This document shows positions 45,218 to 54,397 of a stretch of 64,000 nucleotides of DNA, piece by piece. The stretch's first letter is position 1. Every line of letters starts with the position of its first letter. The notes beneath the pieces are model-generated. The model saw nothing but the letters and a program-made list of their open reading frames with translations. It had not been told where the DNA came from and searched no databases. The DNA is taken from the NCBI GenBank assembly GCA_018820765.1, contig JAHJNN010000004.1, forward strand, positions 1 through 64,000. The letters run 5' to 3'. The stretch comes from Gammaproteobacteria bacterium. GTDB taxonomy: Bacteria; Pseudomonadota; Gammaproteobacteria; Burkholderiales; Thiobacillaceae. Both the position numbers and the translations under genes were made by a program.

Positions 45218-46195
45218 TCACTTGCGAGCCAGCGTGTTGAGAAAATCCGTGTACGCAATGGCCAGACCATCTTGCATTGGCGTGCTGGCGCGCCATCCCA
45301 TGGCATTCAGCCGGCCCACGTCCATCAGTTTGCGCGGGGTGCCATCAGGCTTGCCAGTATCGAACACGATCTCGCCCGGGTAGCCCACCACGGCTTTCAC
45401 CGCTTCGGCCAATTCCCGAATGGTGAGATCCTCACCCACGCCGATGTTCACCAGCGGCGGCAGGCCATCGTTGCGGCCCTGACCCAAGAGCGGGACGAAC
45501 TTCTCGTCCGGCAGATTCATCAGGTAGACGCAGGCATCGGCCATGTCTTCGCTGTAGAGAAATTCGCGTTTTGGTGTGCCGGTTCCCCACACGGTGACGC
45601 TCGGCGCATTCGCAAGCTTGGCTTCGTGGAAGCGGCGGATCAGCGCGGGGATGACGTGGGAGTTTTCCGGGTGGTAGTTGTCGCCGGGGCCATACAGGTT
45701 GGTGGGCATCACCGCCAGGTACTGTGTGCCGTATTGGCGGTTGTACGCCCAGCACATTTCGATGCCGGCGATCTTGGCCAGGGCATAGGGGCGGTTGGTC
45801 GGCTCCAGCTCGCTGGTGAGGAGGTGTTCTTCCTTCATCGGCTGCGGCGCCAGCTTGGGGTAGATGCAGCTGGACCCCAGAAACAGCAGGCGTTTGACGT
45901 TGTTCTTGTACGCCGCGTGGATGATGTTGGTCTGGATGGCGAGGTTGTCGCGGATGAATTCGGCGGGATAGGTGTTGTTGGCGTGGATGCCGCCGACCTT
46001 GGCCGCGGCCAGGAAGACGAAGTCGGGTTTCTCGGCCGCGAAGAATTCTTCCACTGCGGCCTGGCTGGTGAGGTCGAGTTCGGCGTGGGTGCGCGTCAGG
46101 AAGTCGCTGTAGCCCTTGGCGCGCAGGTTGCGCATGAGGGCGGTGCCAACGAGTCCACGGTGACCGGCGATGTAAATCTTGGCGTTCTTGTCCAT
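45218..46195 (-). CDS. fcl: GDP-L-fucose synthase
   Basis: 325-residue SDR, epimerase and reductase turning GDP-4-keto-6-deoxymannose into GDP-L-fucose. [17 protein letters not shown] binds [21 protein letters not shown] holds the catalytic Ser and Cys, [16 protein letters not shown] the Tyr and Lys, and [20 protein letters not shown] completes the site. It lies four bases after gmd, whose product it uses. Confidence 0.96.
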   Translation of the reverse strand: MDKNAKIYIAGHRGLVGTALMRNLRAKGYSDFLTRTHAELDLTSQAAVEEFFAAEKPDFVFLAAAKVGGIHANNTYPAEFIRDNLAIQTNIIHAAYKNNVKRLLFLGSSCIYPKLAPQPMKEEHLLTSELEPTNRPYALAKIAGIEMCWAYNRQYGTQYLAVMPTNLYGPGDNYHPENSHVIPALIRRFHEAKLANAPSVTVWGTGTPKREFLYSEDMADACVYLMNLPDEKFVPLLGQGRNDGLPPLVNIGVGEDLTIRELAEAVKAVVGYPGEIVFDTGKPDGTPRKLMDVGRLNAMGWRASTPMQDGLAIAYTDFLNTLARK

Positions 46196-46199
46196 TGGC

Positions 46200-47324
46200 C
46201 TATTCGTGATAATCCATGGTCTTGTAGCCGTGTTTCTTCACCAGTTCGTCGCGCTCTGCAGCTTTGAGATCTTCACGCACCATCTCGGCGACGAGTTCGT
46301 CGAAGCTGATCTTCGGCGTCCAGCCGAGTTTGTTCTTGGCCTTGCTGGGGTCGCCCAGCAGGGTTTCGACTTCGGTGGGGCGGAAGTAGCGGGGGTCGAC
46401 GGCGACGATGCATTTGCCTGCTGCGCCCTCACCCCCCGCCCCTCTCCCCGAGGGCGAGGGGTGCGCAAGATAACCCTTCTCGTCGACGCCCTGCCCTTCC
46501 CAGCGGATGGCCATGCCCAGTTCTTTCGCGGCGGCGTTGACGAAGTCGCGGACCGAGTACTGCACGCCGGTGGCGATGACGAAATCCTCGGCCTGGTCCT
46601 GCTGCAGCATCAGCCACTGCATTTCGATGTAGTCCTTGGCATGGCCCCAGTCGCGCTTGGCGTCCATGTTGCCGAGGAACAGGCAGTCCTGCAGGCCGAG
46701 CTTGATGCGGGCGAGCGCGCGGGTGATCTTCCGGGTGACGAAGGTCTCGCCACGGATCGGCGACTCGTGGTTAAACAGGATGCCGTTGCAGGCATACATG
46801 CCGTAGGCTTCGCGGTAGTTGATGGTGATCCAGTAGGCGTACAGCTTGGCGCAGGCGTAGGGGCTGCGCGGGTAGAAGGGGGTGGTTTCCTTCTGCGGGG
46901 TTTCCTGCACCAGGCCGAAAAGTTCGGACGTAGACGCCTGGTAGAAGCGGGTTTTCTTTTCCAGGCCGAGGATGCGGATGGCTTCCAGGATGCGCAGCGC
47001 GCCGAGGGCATCGGAGTTGGCGGTGTATTCGGGTTCTTCGAAGCTCACCGCGACGTGGCTCTGTGCGGCCAGGTTGTAGATTTCGTCGGGCTGCACCTGC
47101 TGGATGATGCGAATCAGACTGGAGCTGTCGGTGAGGTCGCCGTGGTGCAGGATGAACTTGCGGCCGGTCTCATGCGGATCCTGATACAGGTGGTCGATGC
47201 GGTCGGTGTTGAACAGCGAGCTGCGGCGCTTGATGCCGTGGACTTCGTAGCCTTTGCCCAAAAGGAATTCGGCGAGGTAGGCGCCGTCCTGGCCGGTTAC
47301 ACCGGTGATGAGGGCTTTTTTCAT
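46200..47324 (-). CDS. gmd: GDP-mannose 4,6-dehydratase
   Basis: 374 residues, typical length. [38 protein letters not shown] (YxxxK), [18 protein letters not shown] and [17 protein letters not shown] are all canonical. Between GVDEKGYL and [11 protein letters not shown] a loop reads [14 protein letters not shown], encoded by sequence that looks like a common intergenic palindromic repeat (46424-46466). The frame stays open and the loop length is similar to that of E. coli Gmd, so the enzyme is probably active. Confidence 0.95.
   Translation of the reverse strand: MKKALITGVTGQDGAYLAEFLLGKGYEVHGIKRRSSLFNTDRIDHLYQDPHETGRKFILHHGDLTDSSSLIRIIQQVQPDEIYNLAAQSHVAVSFEEPEYTANSDALGALRILEAIRILGLEKKTRFYQASTSELFGLVQETPQKETTPFYPRSPYACAKLYAYWITINYREAYGMYACNGILFNHESPIRGETFVTRKITRALARIKLGLQDCLFLGNMDAKRDWGHAKDYIEMQWLMLQQDQAEDFVIATGVQYSVRDFVNAAAKELGMAIRWEGQGVDEKGYLAHPSPSGRGAGGEGAAGKCIVAVDPRYFRPTEVETLLGDPSKAKNKLGWTPKISFDELVAEMVREDLKAAERDELVKKHGYKTMDYHE
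46424..46466. repeat. REP-like palindromic sequence inside gmd
   Basis: CGCCCCTCTCCCC followed by GAGGGCGAGGGG forms an inverted pair typical of dispersed intergenic repeats. It is in frame within the gmd coding sequence. Confidence 0.55.
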
Positions 47325-47356
47325 AATTGGTTAAGAGGGTGAAGTAAAAAAACGAA

Positions 47357-48040
47357 TCAAAAAGTAGTCCCGGACAAGATCTTGCGATACTCCATTGGCA
47401 CTGCACCCAGCATATCCCGCACAAACTGTTCCTGAGTGAGATAGGATTGTGATTCATTTGCTGAGATGGTCGAGACCCTGATCACGATCCCGTGGGGGAT
47501 TTTGCCGGCCAGGCCATATTTCAACCTCGCGAAATGCTGCTCCCAAATCCCCCGTACTGCTGAATCGCCCATCATGACCCAGTATGTTATTGGTTCGATT
47601 CTCAGGCCTTGAGTAGCGATCAGTTTCATAACCGGAAATTTAACTCCGCTAAGATCGATGAAACCCTTGGTCATGCCTTTGATCTGGAAGCCTTGCGCTG
47701 GATAGCACATTTCAGGCCGATGGACTTGCGATGAATAGCTTTGATCGCTGCCATAGGCGATTGACAACATGATCCGCTCGCCTTTGCCATTGATATAAGT
47801 GCGCGACAGCATCTGGCTGTAGATTTTTTCGAGCAGGGTTTCCACCTCCGGGCCACCAATGATGGGCATGTTCGCATCCTCCAGTTTCCATTCCCCAAAC
47901 TGCGTGGGGATCATGGCTTCCAGGCTGATCTTCGATCCTTCGTCTGCCACCTTCAGGCGGGGTGTCAGTGCCAGCGCCAAACCGGCGGCTGCCAGCATGG
48001 TCAAGCCGATGAGGAAATGGCGGGGATTGATTGCTTTCAT
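47357..48040 (-). CDS. epsI: EpsI-family exopolysaccharide protein (DUF3485)
   Basis: 227 residues from the ATG at 48040 with an N-terminal membrane anchor (HFLIGLTMLAAAGLALAL) and a periplasmic body. YGSDQSYSSQVHRPEMCYPAQGF near 95-117 is the EpsI/DUF3485 signature, with the conserved His and Cys. EpsI proteins normally accompany an exosortase in EPS loci, being fused to it or next to it. No exosortase gene is present in this window. Function unproven; possibly a polysaccharide-processing or anchoring role. Confidence 0.85.
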   Translation of the reverse strand: MKAINPRHFLIGLTMLAAAGLALALTPRLKVADEGSKISLEAMIPTQFGEWKLEDANMPIIGGPEVETLLEKIYSQMLSRTYINGKGERIMLSIAYGSDQSYSSQVHRPEMCYPAQGFQIKGMTKGFIDLSGVKFPVMKLIATQGLRIEPITYWVMMGDSAVRGIWEQHFARLKYGLAGKIPHGIVIRVSTISANESQSYLTQEQFVRDMLGAVPMEYRKILSGTTF

Positions 48041-48109
48041 GTCAGAAGCCGGCACGCGGTAAGGCCGCACATGCCTACGCCAAACCTGCACTAAGAAAGC
48101 GCTTCGCAC

Positions 48110-48219
48110 CGCGCAGCGCGCGCGGTCGCAATGACAAGGAATGAATACTCGGTACTTCCATGAAATAGAGAGGCAGGTTGGTGGTCCGGCACAGGCCTGG
48201 GTTCAATCTAAGCGGCCGG
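48110..48219. repeat. Spacer with a REP-like 'CTTCGC...CGCAATGAC' sequence
   Basis: The segment around 48098-48133 (GCGCTTCGCACCGCGCAGCG then GGTCGCAATGACAAG) resembles the repeat near 355-382. No gene is seen. Confidence 0.4.
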
Positions 48220-49413
48220 TTAGCGGCCAGCTTTGGCATGTCGGCGCCAGGGCATCAGCACCCGCAAAAAGCCGGCGCGAATAGCGGACAACTTGGCCGT
48301 ATTTTCGGGGCTCTGGCTGGTGTTTTTGAGGGCGTGGCGCACAAACACGAACAACATCAACACAAAGCCGGCTGCCAGCGTGGCCAGGATGGCGATCTTC
48401 GATTTTGGGGTGTTGGACTTGCGCTCCGGCGGCACGGCCACATCCACCACCTGGATCACTGCGCCGTCGCTGGATTCGTCGATCTTGGCCATTTCGAATT
48501 GCTTGGCGAGTTGCTCGAACAGCACTTCGTTGTATTTGAAGTCGCGGTAGCGGTTGATGTATTCGGCGTTGCCGCCGGTGGGCACGGTGTTCTCAAACTT
48601 GCCGAGTTGCCCGCGCAAGGCGGCCAACTCACGCTGGGCCTGGCGGAAGTCCGGGCTGTTTTCGGTAAGAACGCCGCGCATGCTGGATAGCTGCAATTCC
48701 CTGGCCGTTATTTGTGCCTTGAGGGTGGCCAAGCCTTGGCCCATGGCTACGGGGTTGAACTTAAGCGTATTTTCGCTGACGCCGACACCGCCCAGGGCGA
48801 TTTCGGCTTTGACCAGGTTCTGTTTGGCCTTGGCCAATTCCTTTTCAAGAAACTGCCGCCGCTTCTGCGCTTCGGTCACCGCCAGGCGGCCGGTCAGTGA
48901 AGCGAGTTCCTCGACATAGGCATTTGCCATCGCGGCGGCCAGCCCGGGGTCGTTGGCAGCCACCTTGATGGTGATTTGGCCATCCTTGCGGGCAGTGCCG
49001 CCCGTTATTTTGGTCAAAATGTCACGGGCATCCTCGCGGGTCTTCACGCCTTCTATTTTCATCATGCCGAAGCGGTTGATCATCCGGTCGGCAACCGTTC
49101 TGCTTTTGAGCAGCCCGATATACATGTCTGCCGGGCTTTTAAGGCCGCCAACCGCGCCGGCCATTCCGGCCAGGGCCCCGAGCTGCGCCAGTGCGGCGGC
49201 AGCCCCGCTCTGCTGCTGCGGGGTCATGATGTTTGTTTCGGCGACGTAATAGGGCTTGGACGAGAAGGACACGCCCAAGGCGATCAGCCCGACGACAAGT
49301 GGGCCAAATACCAGCAGCCTGGCGTTCTCGGCCAGTATCTGCAGGATGTCGAGCAGGTTGATTCCGTCGTCTTCGTCTTCGGGCAGATCGGAGGTGTGGT
49401 TTTCGTTCATCAT
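48220..49413 (-). CDS. Wzz/GNVR-domain chain-length determinant protein
   Basis: 397-residue polysaccharide co-polymerase controlling chain length at the inner membrane. Two membrane helices flank a long periplasmic coiled-coil region (about 34-54 and 350-375). DGINLLDILQILAENARLL precedes the first. The Wzz fold and GNVR-like region run through the middle (SENTLKFNPVAMGQGLATLKAQ) and PPERKSNTPKSKIA is the proline-rich segment before the second helix. There is no Walker tyrosine-kinase domain. AAGGA lies six bases before the ATG at 49413; the longer frame overlaps the exporter gene. Confidence 0.9.
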   Translation of the reverse strand: MMNENHTSDLPEDEDDGINLLDILQILAENARLLVFGPLVVGLIALGVSFSSKPYYVAETNIMTPQQQSGAAAALAQLGALAGMAGAVGGLKSPADMYIGLLKSRTVADRMINRFGMMKIEGVKTREDARDILTKITGGTARKDGQITIKVAANDPGLAAAMANAYVEELASLTGRLAVTEAQKRRQFLEKELAKAKQNLVKAEIALGGVGVSENTLKFNPVAMGQGLATLKAQITARELQLSSMRGVLTENSPDFRQAQRELAALRGQLGKFENTVPTGGNAEYINRYRDFKYNEVLFEQLAKQFEMAKIDESSDGAVIQVVDVAVPPERKSNTPKSKIAILATLAAGFVLMLFVFVRHALKNTSQSPENTAKLSAIRAGFLRVLMPWRRHAKAGR

Positions 49414-49421
49414 CGAAGTCC

Positions 49422-51746
49422 TTAATCCAGGTTTTTCCAGGCGGCGACGCCCAGGCCAAACTGGTAGAGGATTTGCGTCCAATCCTTCAGGCCGGCCACA
49501 AACTTGGTCCAGCCGGTCCGGCGATCCAGTTTGGCGGGCACGACGACCGTATCGCCGGGCATCAGTTCGATATCCTCAAAGCCGCCCAGCCTGAACAGGC
49601 TGTCATTGCTGCGCGCGGCCTTGACGCTGCCATCCGCGCGCAGCACGAAGGCGTTGCCCGGCTCTGAATTGTCGCTCAGGCCCGCCGTCGCGAGCACGTC
49701 GCCGACGGTTCTGCCCGGGCGGTAGATGATGGCGTTTTCGTTGTACACCTCGCCCACGGCCGTTACAAAACCGGGCCGGCTGGGAATACGGATGGCATCG
49801 CCATCTTCCAGCGGCAAAGGCGGCAGGGCATCCAGGGTTACCTGGGCAGGCGGCAGTTCCAGACTGATGCGTCCGTTGCTCTTGAAGGCTTTCATGCGCT
49901 CGAGCTGTTGCTGCTGCGCCAGGAGTTGGGCCTGCGCCTCGTCCTGAGCCTGCGGATCGGCTATTTTTTTTCCTGATTCGGCCTGCAGTTGTGATTCCAG
50001 CTTGCGAATGACGGTGTCGAGATTGCTCTGCTGCTGCTTGCGCACTGATTCGCGGGTGAATTCGGCGCCATAGAGATAAGCATTGGGGGTGACGCCGCCC
50101 AGGCGCGCCAACAGTTGCGGCAAGGTTTCGCCCGCCTCGACCTGATAAATCCCGGGCGCGGCGACTTCGCCTTCCACGCGCACCAGGCGGGTCTGGCGCT
50201 CCTGCGGGACCCGCAGGTCATTCTTCGACAGGATGGTGACGATGTCGCCGGGCTGCAGCGCCAGATTGTGCTGCTCATCGCCATCGATCACGGCGCGCGC
50301 CAGATTGAAGGGGATCAGCCGCGTGGTGAGGCTGGCGCGATCGAGGCGTTCGATCACGGCGTAGTCCCAGTTGACCTCGTCCAGCAGCTTGCGTACGCCC
50401 AGCTCCACGTCGGCCGCATCGGTTTTGTCGGCTTTGTCGAACAGCACCAGCAGGTTCTTGCGCTTGTAGTAATCGGGGGTGATCAGTGCCTCGCGGTCGG
50501 GGATCAGGTCGCGGATGCGCATTCCGTCGGTGTAGGGGTAGCGCAGGGGCTCGGCCACGTTGCCACGCAGGGTGACCGCGTTGGCGAACTGCGGGCTGAT
50601 CTCGAACAGGGTAAGGATGTCGCCGTCATGCAGGGGCTTCTTCAGGCCTGCCGTGTCGAGCGCAAACTCCTCGACGCGGCGAGCGGTGTCGGCAGCCGGG
50701 TCGATCCGTTCGAGCAGTGCTTTGCCGGGCTTGGCCAGCACCGACACGCCACCGCCCAGGGCGAGCACCTCACCGACGCTGTCGGAGCCTTTCAATTCGT
50801 AGATTGCCGGCTGCTCGAACGCGCCCAGCACGGCCACGCGCGGGCCGGCCGGCGGGATGACGATGACGTCGCCGGGTTGCAGCGGCACGTCGCCGCTGCG
50901 GTCACCGCGCGCGATGAAATCGTAGAGGTCCATTCTGCCGACGATGCGGCCGTCGCGTTTCAACTGGACATTGCGCATCGAACCGGTGCTGCCGGGACCG
51001 CCCACTTCGAACAGCGCATTGATCAGGGTGGAAAGACTGGAAACGGTGTAGGTGCCCGGCTGCTGCGCCTGGCCGACGACGTAGATCTGGATGCTGCGCA
51101 GACGGCCTAGCGTGGCGTTGAGGCTGAAGTTGGTGAAGACGCGGCCAATCTTGCTGCGCAGCACCGACTCCAGATCGCCAGCGCGCACGCCGGTGAGGTT
51201 GATCACCCCCACCTTGGGCAGGTTGATCTGGCCATGGCGGTTGATCGTCAGGCTCTTTTCGGCATCGATGCTGCCCCACACCTGCAGCCGGATCTCGTCT
51301 CCCGGCCCGATGATGTAGTTGTTGGGCACCGGCGCCTGGGTGACGGGCACGTAGCCGGAAGGCGCGTTGAATAGCTGCTGGCCGTAAATAGGCAGGGAGC
51401 GGCCGGTGGCCTGTTGCACGAAGCGCTGGAAGTTGCTCGGCTGCTGATCGGCACGCGCCTGATCGAGGCGAGTCGCATGATCCGCCCGCGTCTTGTCGAG
51501 GCGTGGCGCACCGGGTTGGTCGCTCGAGGGGGAAATTGCCACGGGCAGGATGGATACTGTCGGGCTCGCGGCGGGGGCCGAGTCAAGGGTCAAGCTGGGT
51601 TTGAGTTCGTATGACGATAGCTCGGAAGGCATCGTCGATGCCGCCGCGCCATTGGGCAAGTCTGTGGTCGTTTGAGCGGATGCCACAAGACTAATGGCCC
51701 ACAAGACCGATGCCAGAAGGGTACCGCGTTGATACTGAACTCTCAT
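49422..51746 (-). CDS. Wza-like SLBB-domain polysaccharide export protein
   Basis: 774-residue secreted outer-membrane export protein. A signal peptide (LLASVLWAISLVASA) is followed by a poorly conserved spacer, then the Poly_export domain (NYIIGPGDEIRLQVWG near 140), then several SLBB repeats (VLGAFEQPAIYELKG; VEGEVAAPGIYQVEAG; VGEVYNENAIIYRPG), each ending in a PGD turn such as LQPGDVIVIP. No lipobox is seen. It forms the exit channel with the Wzz-like protein encoded eight bases downstream. The ATG at 51746 has GGGG five bases upstream; another ATG directly precedes it. Confidence 0.92.
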   Translation of the reverse strand: MRVQYQRGTLLASVLWAISLVASAQTTTDLPNGAAASTMPSELSSYELKPSLTLDSAPAASPTVSILPVAISPSSDQPGAPRLDKTRADHATRLDQARADQQPSNFQRFVQQATGRSLPIYGQQLFNAPSGYVPVTQAPVPNNYIIGPGDEIRLQVWGSIDAEKSLTINRHGQINLPKVGVINLTGVRAGDLESVLRSKIGRVFTNFSLNATLGRLRSIQIYVVGQAQQPGTYTVSSLSTLINALFEVGGPGSTGSMRNVQLKRDGRIVGRMDLYDFIARGDRSGDVPLQPGDVIVIPPAGPRVAVLGAFEQPAIYELKGSDSVGEVLALGGGVSVLAKPGKALLERIDPAADTARRVEEFALDTAGLKKPLHDGDILTLFEISPQFANAVTLRGNVAEPLRYPYTDGMRIRDLIPDREALITPDYYKRKNLLVLFDKADKTDAADVELGVRKLLDEVNWDYAVIERLDRASLTTRLIPFNLARAVIDGDEQHNLALQPGDIVTILSKNDLRVPQERQTRLVRVEGEVAAPGIYQVEAGETLPQLLARLGGVTPNAYLYGAEFTRESVRKQQQSNLDTVIRKLESQLQAESGKKIADPQAQDEAQAQLLAQQQQLERMKAFKSNGRISLELPPAQVTLDALPPLPLEDGDAIRIPSRPGFVTAVGEVYNENAIIYRPGRTVGDVLATAGLSDNSEPGNAFVLRADGSVKAARSNDSLFRLGGFEDIELMPGDTVVVPAKLDRRTGWTKFVAGLKDWTQILYQFGLGVAAWKNLD

Positions 51747-51749
51747 CAT

Positions 51750-51941
51750 TTCCCCTGTGCTGCGTTGTTATAGGTTCGCACGTCGAACCAAATCATTCCG
51801 TGGGCGCACGTTCCTGTAGGAGCGGCGCCCTCGCCGCGATGCCGTGGCGGTTGCGACGGTGCGCAAATCGCGGCGAGGGCGCCGCTCCTGCAACGGCGAA
51901 TCGACTGTGGCTTGATCAAAACGGGTTTCATCGTCCGCGCC
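51750..51941. other. Spacer upstream of the exporter gene, mostly a REP pair
   Basis: Apart from the 51815-51892 palindrome I see nothing recognisable. No JUMPstart/ops element was found. Confidence 0.5.
51815..51892. repeat. BIME-like inverted REP pair
   Basis: TGTAGGAGCGGCGCCCTCGC... (51815-51840) and its nearly perfect reverse complement (51867-51892) enclose 26 bases beginning GCCGTGG. This predicts a very stable hairpin of about 25 bp. Confidence 0.85.
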
Positions 51942-53471
51942 CTATTCATACCGATATTCGGGCCGGCTGAATTCATACACCAAGCCGAGACCCATCACAT
52001 TGCTGTCCAGCTTTCCATCCAGCGCGATGACCCTGCCCGCGTCCAGGCGGGCCGCAAACTGCTGGCTGAGCCGCCAGGTGAGCCCCACCTGCGGCTGGAC
52101 GATGGCGCCGCCGCCGACGTCGACGCCACCACCGCCGGCCGCGCCCGCGGTAACTTCGGCATTGAAACGCAAGCGGCCGTCTTCGCGCAAGGGAAATTCC
52201 CAGCCGGCACCGATCAGGCCGACCGCATAGCCGCCGGCGTCGCCCGTATAAGCGCCATGGGCCTGACCGGTGAGGTAGAGGGAATCGCTCAGGAACTTCT
52301 CGATCTTGAGGCCGACCAGGCTCAGGTCCTGGTCGCCGCCGGTTTTGCGGGCGGCGGCAAAATTAGTGTGCTGCACGCCGGCCAGCCGCCACTTGGCCAA
52401 TCGCATGCCATCGCCGCCTTGCCACAGCTGCCCGCCTTTGTCCCCGCCGATTTCGCCCACGCGATAACCCAGGCTCAGGCCATAGAAGCGGGCGCTGAAG
52501 CTGCCTACGCTTTCGATCAGCCCGCCTTCGACCCCCAGTTTCAGCGAGGGCGTCAAATCGTAGTCCAGCCCTACGCGTGCCTTGGCAATCAGGCCTCCGC
52601 CAGTATCGACACCGCCCCCGCCCGCGCCGCCCGCGGAGAGGCTGGCGCTGAGGTGCAGTCGCGGGCTCATCAGCGGAACACGATAGCCTGCCCCGGCCAG
52701 CAGCTCGGCGAAGCCGTCGGACTGGCCGCCCATTGCGCCGGCGGTTTCGACAAAAAAGTAGCGATGCGCATCGAGATGCCTGCGGTATTCGAAACCGACG
52801 CGCTTGAGCGAGGTGGTCATCGCGGCGCCCGAGGTGGTTTTGGCGCTGCCGGCGGGCTTGTATTCGCCTGCGGTGGCGAGCCATTCCGCTTCGCGCAATT
52901 TCAGTCCGAAGAGGTCGTTTGCATGAACGGTCTTGCCGGCGTCGCTGGCGCGGCCGTAATGGACGTCGAACGGAATGCCGAGGGTGAGGTTAAGCTGGGT
53001 GCTGTCGATGCCTCCATTGGGGAATTTGACGTACGACACCCCGGCGCCCAGCATCACGCCGCCCAGGTCGCGGCTGATGCCCAGGTGCGGACGCAACATC
53101 AGGCCACCGCCCTGCGGGGCCGAGCCGCCGCCACCGCCGCCGACGAAAAGACCGGCATCGAGCAGCCATTTCGAGGCAAATCGCTTGCCGGTGCCGACGG
53201 TGAAGCCGCCGGTGAAGAAGCCGCCGCGCTCGCCTGCCAGGGCGCCGAAACCGGAGGCGCCCACATACCAGTCGGGATGGACGTTGACGAGGTAATGCAC
53301 GCCCGCCAGGCCCATGGTTTCGGTGGGGCCGATATCCAGCACTTCGTAGCTCATGCGCAAGAGAGCGGGCTTGCTGCGCAGCACCGCGGTTTCGGCGACG
53401 TCGTCGGCCCATGCCGGGGCGGCGATGCACCCGATACCGAGCAGCAGGGCAATCACTAAATAAGACGTCAC
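51942..53471 (-). CDS. Secreted outer-membrane beta-barrel protein of unknown function
   Basis: About 509 residues from a GTG at 53471; the signal peptide (LVIALLLGIGCIAAPAWA) ends at AWA-DD. Most of the protein is alternating amphipathic strands with many glycines and aromatic turns, and the C terminus closes YEFSRPEYRYE, consistent with a porin-like barrel. Two similar modules carry GGGGVDTGGG and GGGGVDVGGG. The start is uncertain because the frame continues upstream through repeat sequence without a ribosome site. Placed just before the Wza-like exporter on the same strand, it may assist polysaccharide export, by analogy only. Confidence 0.7.
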   Translation of the reverse strand: MTSYLVIALLLGIGCIAAPAWADDVAETAVLRSKPALLRMSYEVLDIGPTETMGLAGVHYLVNVHPDWYVGASGFGALAGERGGFFTGGFTVGTGKRFASKWLLDAGLFVGGGGGGSAPQGGGLMLRPHLGISRDLGGVMLGAGVSYVKFPNGGIDSTQLNLTLGIPFDVHYGRASDAGKTVHANDLFGLKLREAEWLATAGEYKPAGSAKTTSGAAMTTSLKRVGFEYRRHLDAHRYFFVETAGAMGGQSDGFAELLAGAGYRVPLMSPRLHLSASLSAGGAGGGGVDTGGGLIAKARVGLDYDLTPSLKLGVEGGLIESVGSFSARFYGLSLGYRVGEIGGDKGGQLWQGGDGMRLAKWRLAGVQHTNFAAARKTGGDQDLSLVGLKIEKFLSDSLYLTGQAHGAYTGDAGGYAVGLIGAGWEFPLREDGRLRFNAEVTAGAAGGGGVDVGGGAIVQPQVGLTWRLSQQFAARLDAGRVIALDGKLDSNVMGLGLVYEFSRPEYRYE

Positions 53472-53480
53472 CCCGGCGGA

Positions 53481-53590
53481 GCGTGGTTGTTGCTGCTTCA
53501 GCAGCTTTACAACCACGGCCTGCCCCTTGCGGGTGAAAGCCGGGGTCCATGTGCCCGATTTAACTGGATTCTGGCATGCGCCGGAATGAC
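53481..53590. repeat. Composite repeat, shortened inverted copy, plus REP palindrome
   Basis: Positions 53481-53535 are a reverse-strand copy of the 19244/21306 repeat with one hairpin (GCTGCTGAAGCAGC) instead of two. Positions 53537-53590 resemble the palindrome at 17905-17957 (GCCGGGGTCCA...GGCATGCGCCGGAATGAC). Confidence 0.75.
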
Positions 53591-53653
53591 AAACATGGGC
53601 TCGTTCAGTGTTCCCCAAAGCGCACAGTCGCGCGGCGCGATTCATCGGGCGCA

Positions 53654-54397
53654 TCAGCGCGCGAGTGCCTTGATCTGTTGGCTGGTCTGGCCGAAGCGCC
53701 GTTCGCGCTGCGCATACCAGGCCAGCGCCTGCTCCATTTCCGCCGCGTCGAAAGCCGGCCAGAGCGTGTCGGTGAAGTAGAGCTCGGCGTAGGCGCTTTG
53801 CCACAGCAGGAAATTGCTGATGCGCTGCTCGCCACCGGTGCGGATGACCATATCCGGGTCGGGCGCATAGGCCATCGCCAGATAGGGGATGAGATCAATG
53901 TCCTCGGGGCTGCCCGCTTCCGCCACGGGATTGCCTGCGGCGTGTTGCGCCTTGAGCCATTTGCCGAATGCCTGCTTGATGTCCCACTGGCCGCCGTAGT
54001 TGGCCGCGATGGTGAGGGTCAGCCGGTCGTTGCCGGCGGTGCGCGCTTCGGCAGAAGCGATCAAGGTCTGCAGACGGGGGTTGAAGGGGTGGAGATCGCC
54101 GATGACCCGCAGGCATATGCCATTCCTGTGCAGCTTGCTGACCTCGCCCTCCAGCGCGCTGACGAACAGGCCCATCAGATGGTTGACTTCGTCTACCGGG
54201 CGTTTCCAGTTCTCGGTGCTGAACGCGAACAGGGTGAGATAGCGGATATCGCGCGCCATGCAGAATTCGACGACATCGCGCACCCGCTTCACCCCGCGCG
54301 CGTGCCCCGCCACGCGCGGCAGATGCCGTTTTTTGGCCCAACGGCCATTGCCATCCATGATCATGGCAATATGTTGCGGCATACCCAATTCACTCAC
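53654..54397 (-). CDS. uppS: Undecaprenyl diphosphate synthase (cis-prenyltransferase)
   Basis: Makes the C55 lipid carrier used for peptidoglycan and for the polysaccharide locus beside it. 247 residues. [20 protein letters not shown] is the catalytic Asp-containing motif, [11 protein letters not shown] near 58-68 and [22 protein letters not shown] near 190 are the other conserved regions. The start is either GTG 54397, with GGGGA touching it, or ATG 54382; spacing does not decide. Normally uppS lies with cdsA and dxr, so this isolated position is unusual. Confidence 0.95.
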   Translation of the reverse strand: MSELGMPQHIAMIMDGNGRWAKKRHLPRVAGHARGVKRVRDVVEFCMARDIRYLTLFAFSTENWKRPVDEVNHLMGLFVSALEGEVSKLHRNGICLRVIGDLHPFNPRLQTLIASAEARTAGNDRLTLTIAANYGGQWDIKQAFGKWLKAQHAAGNPVAEAGSPEDIDLIPYLAMAYAPDPDMVIRTGGEQRISNFLLWQSAYAELYFTDTLWPAFDAAEMEQALAWYAQRERRFGQTSQQIKALAR

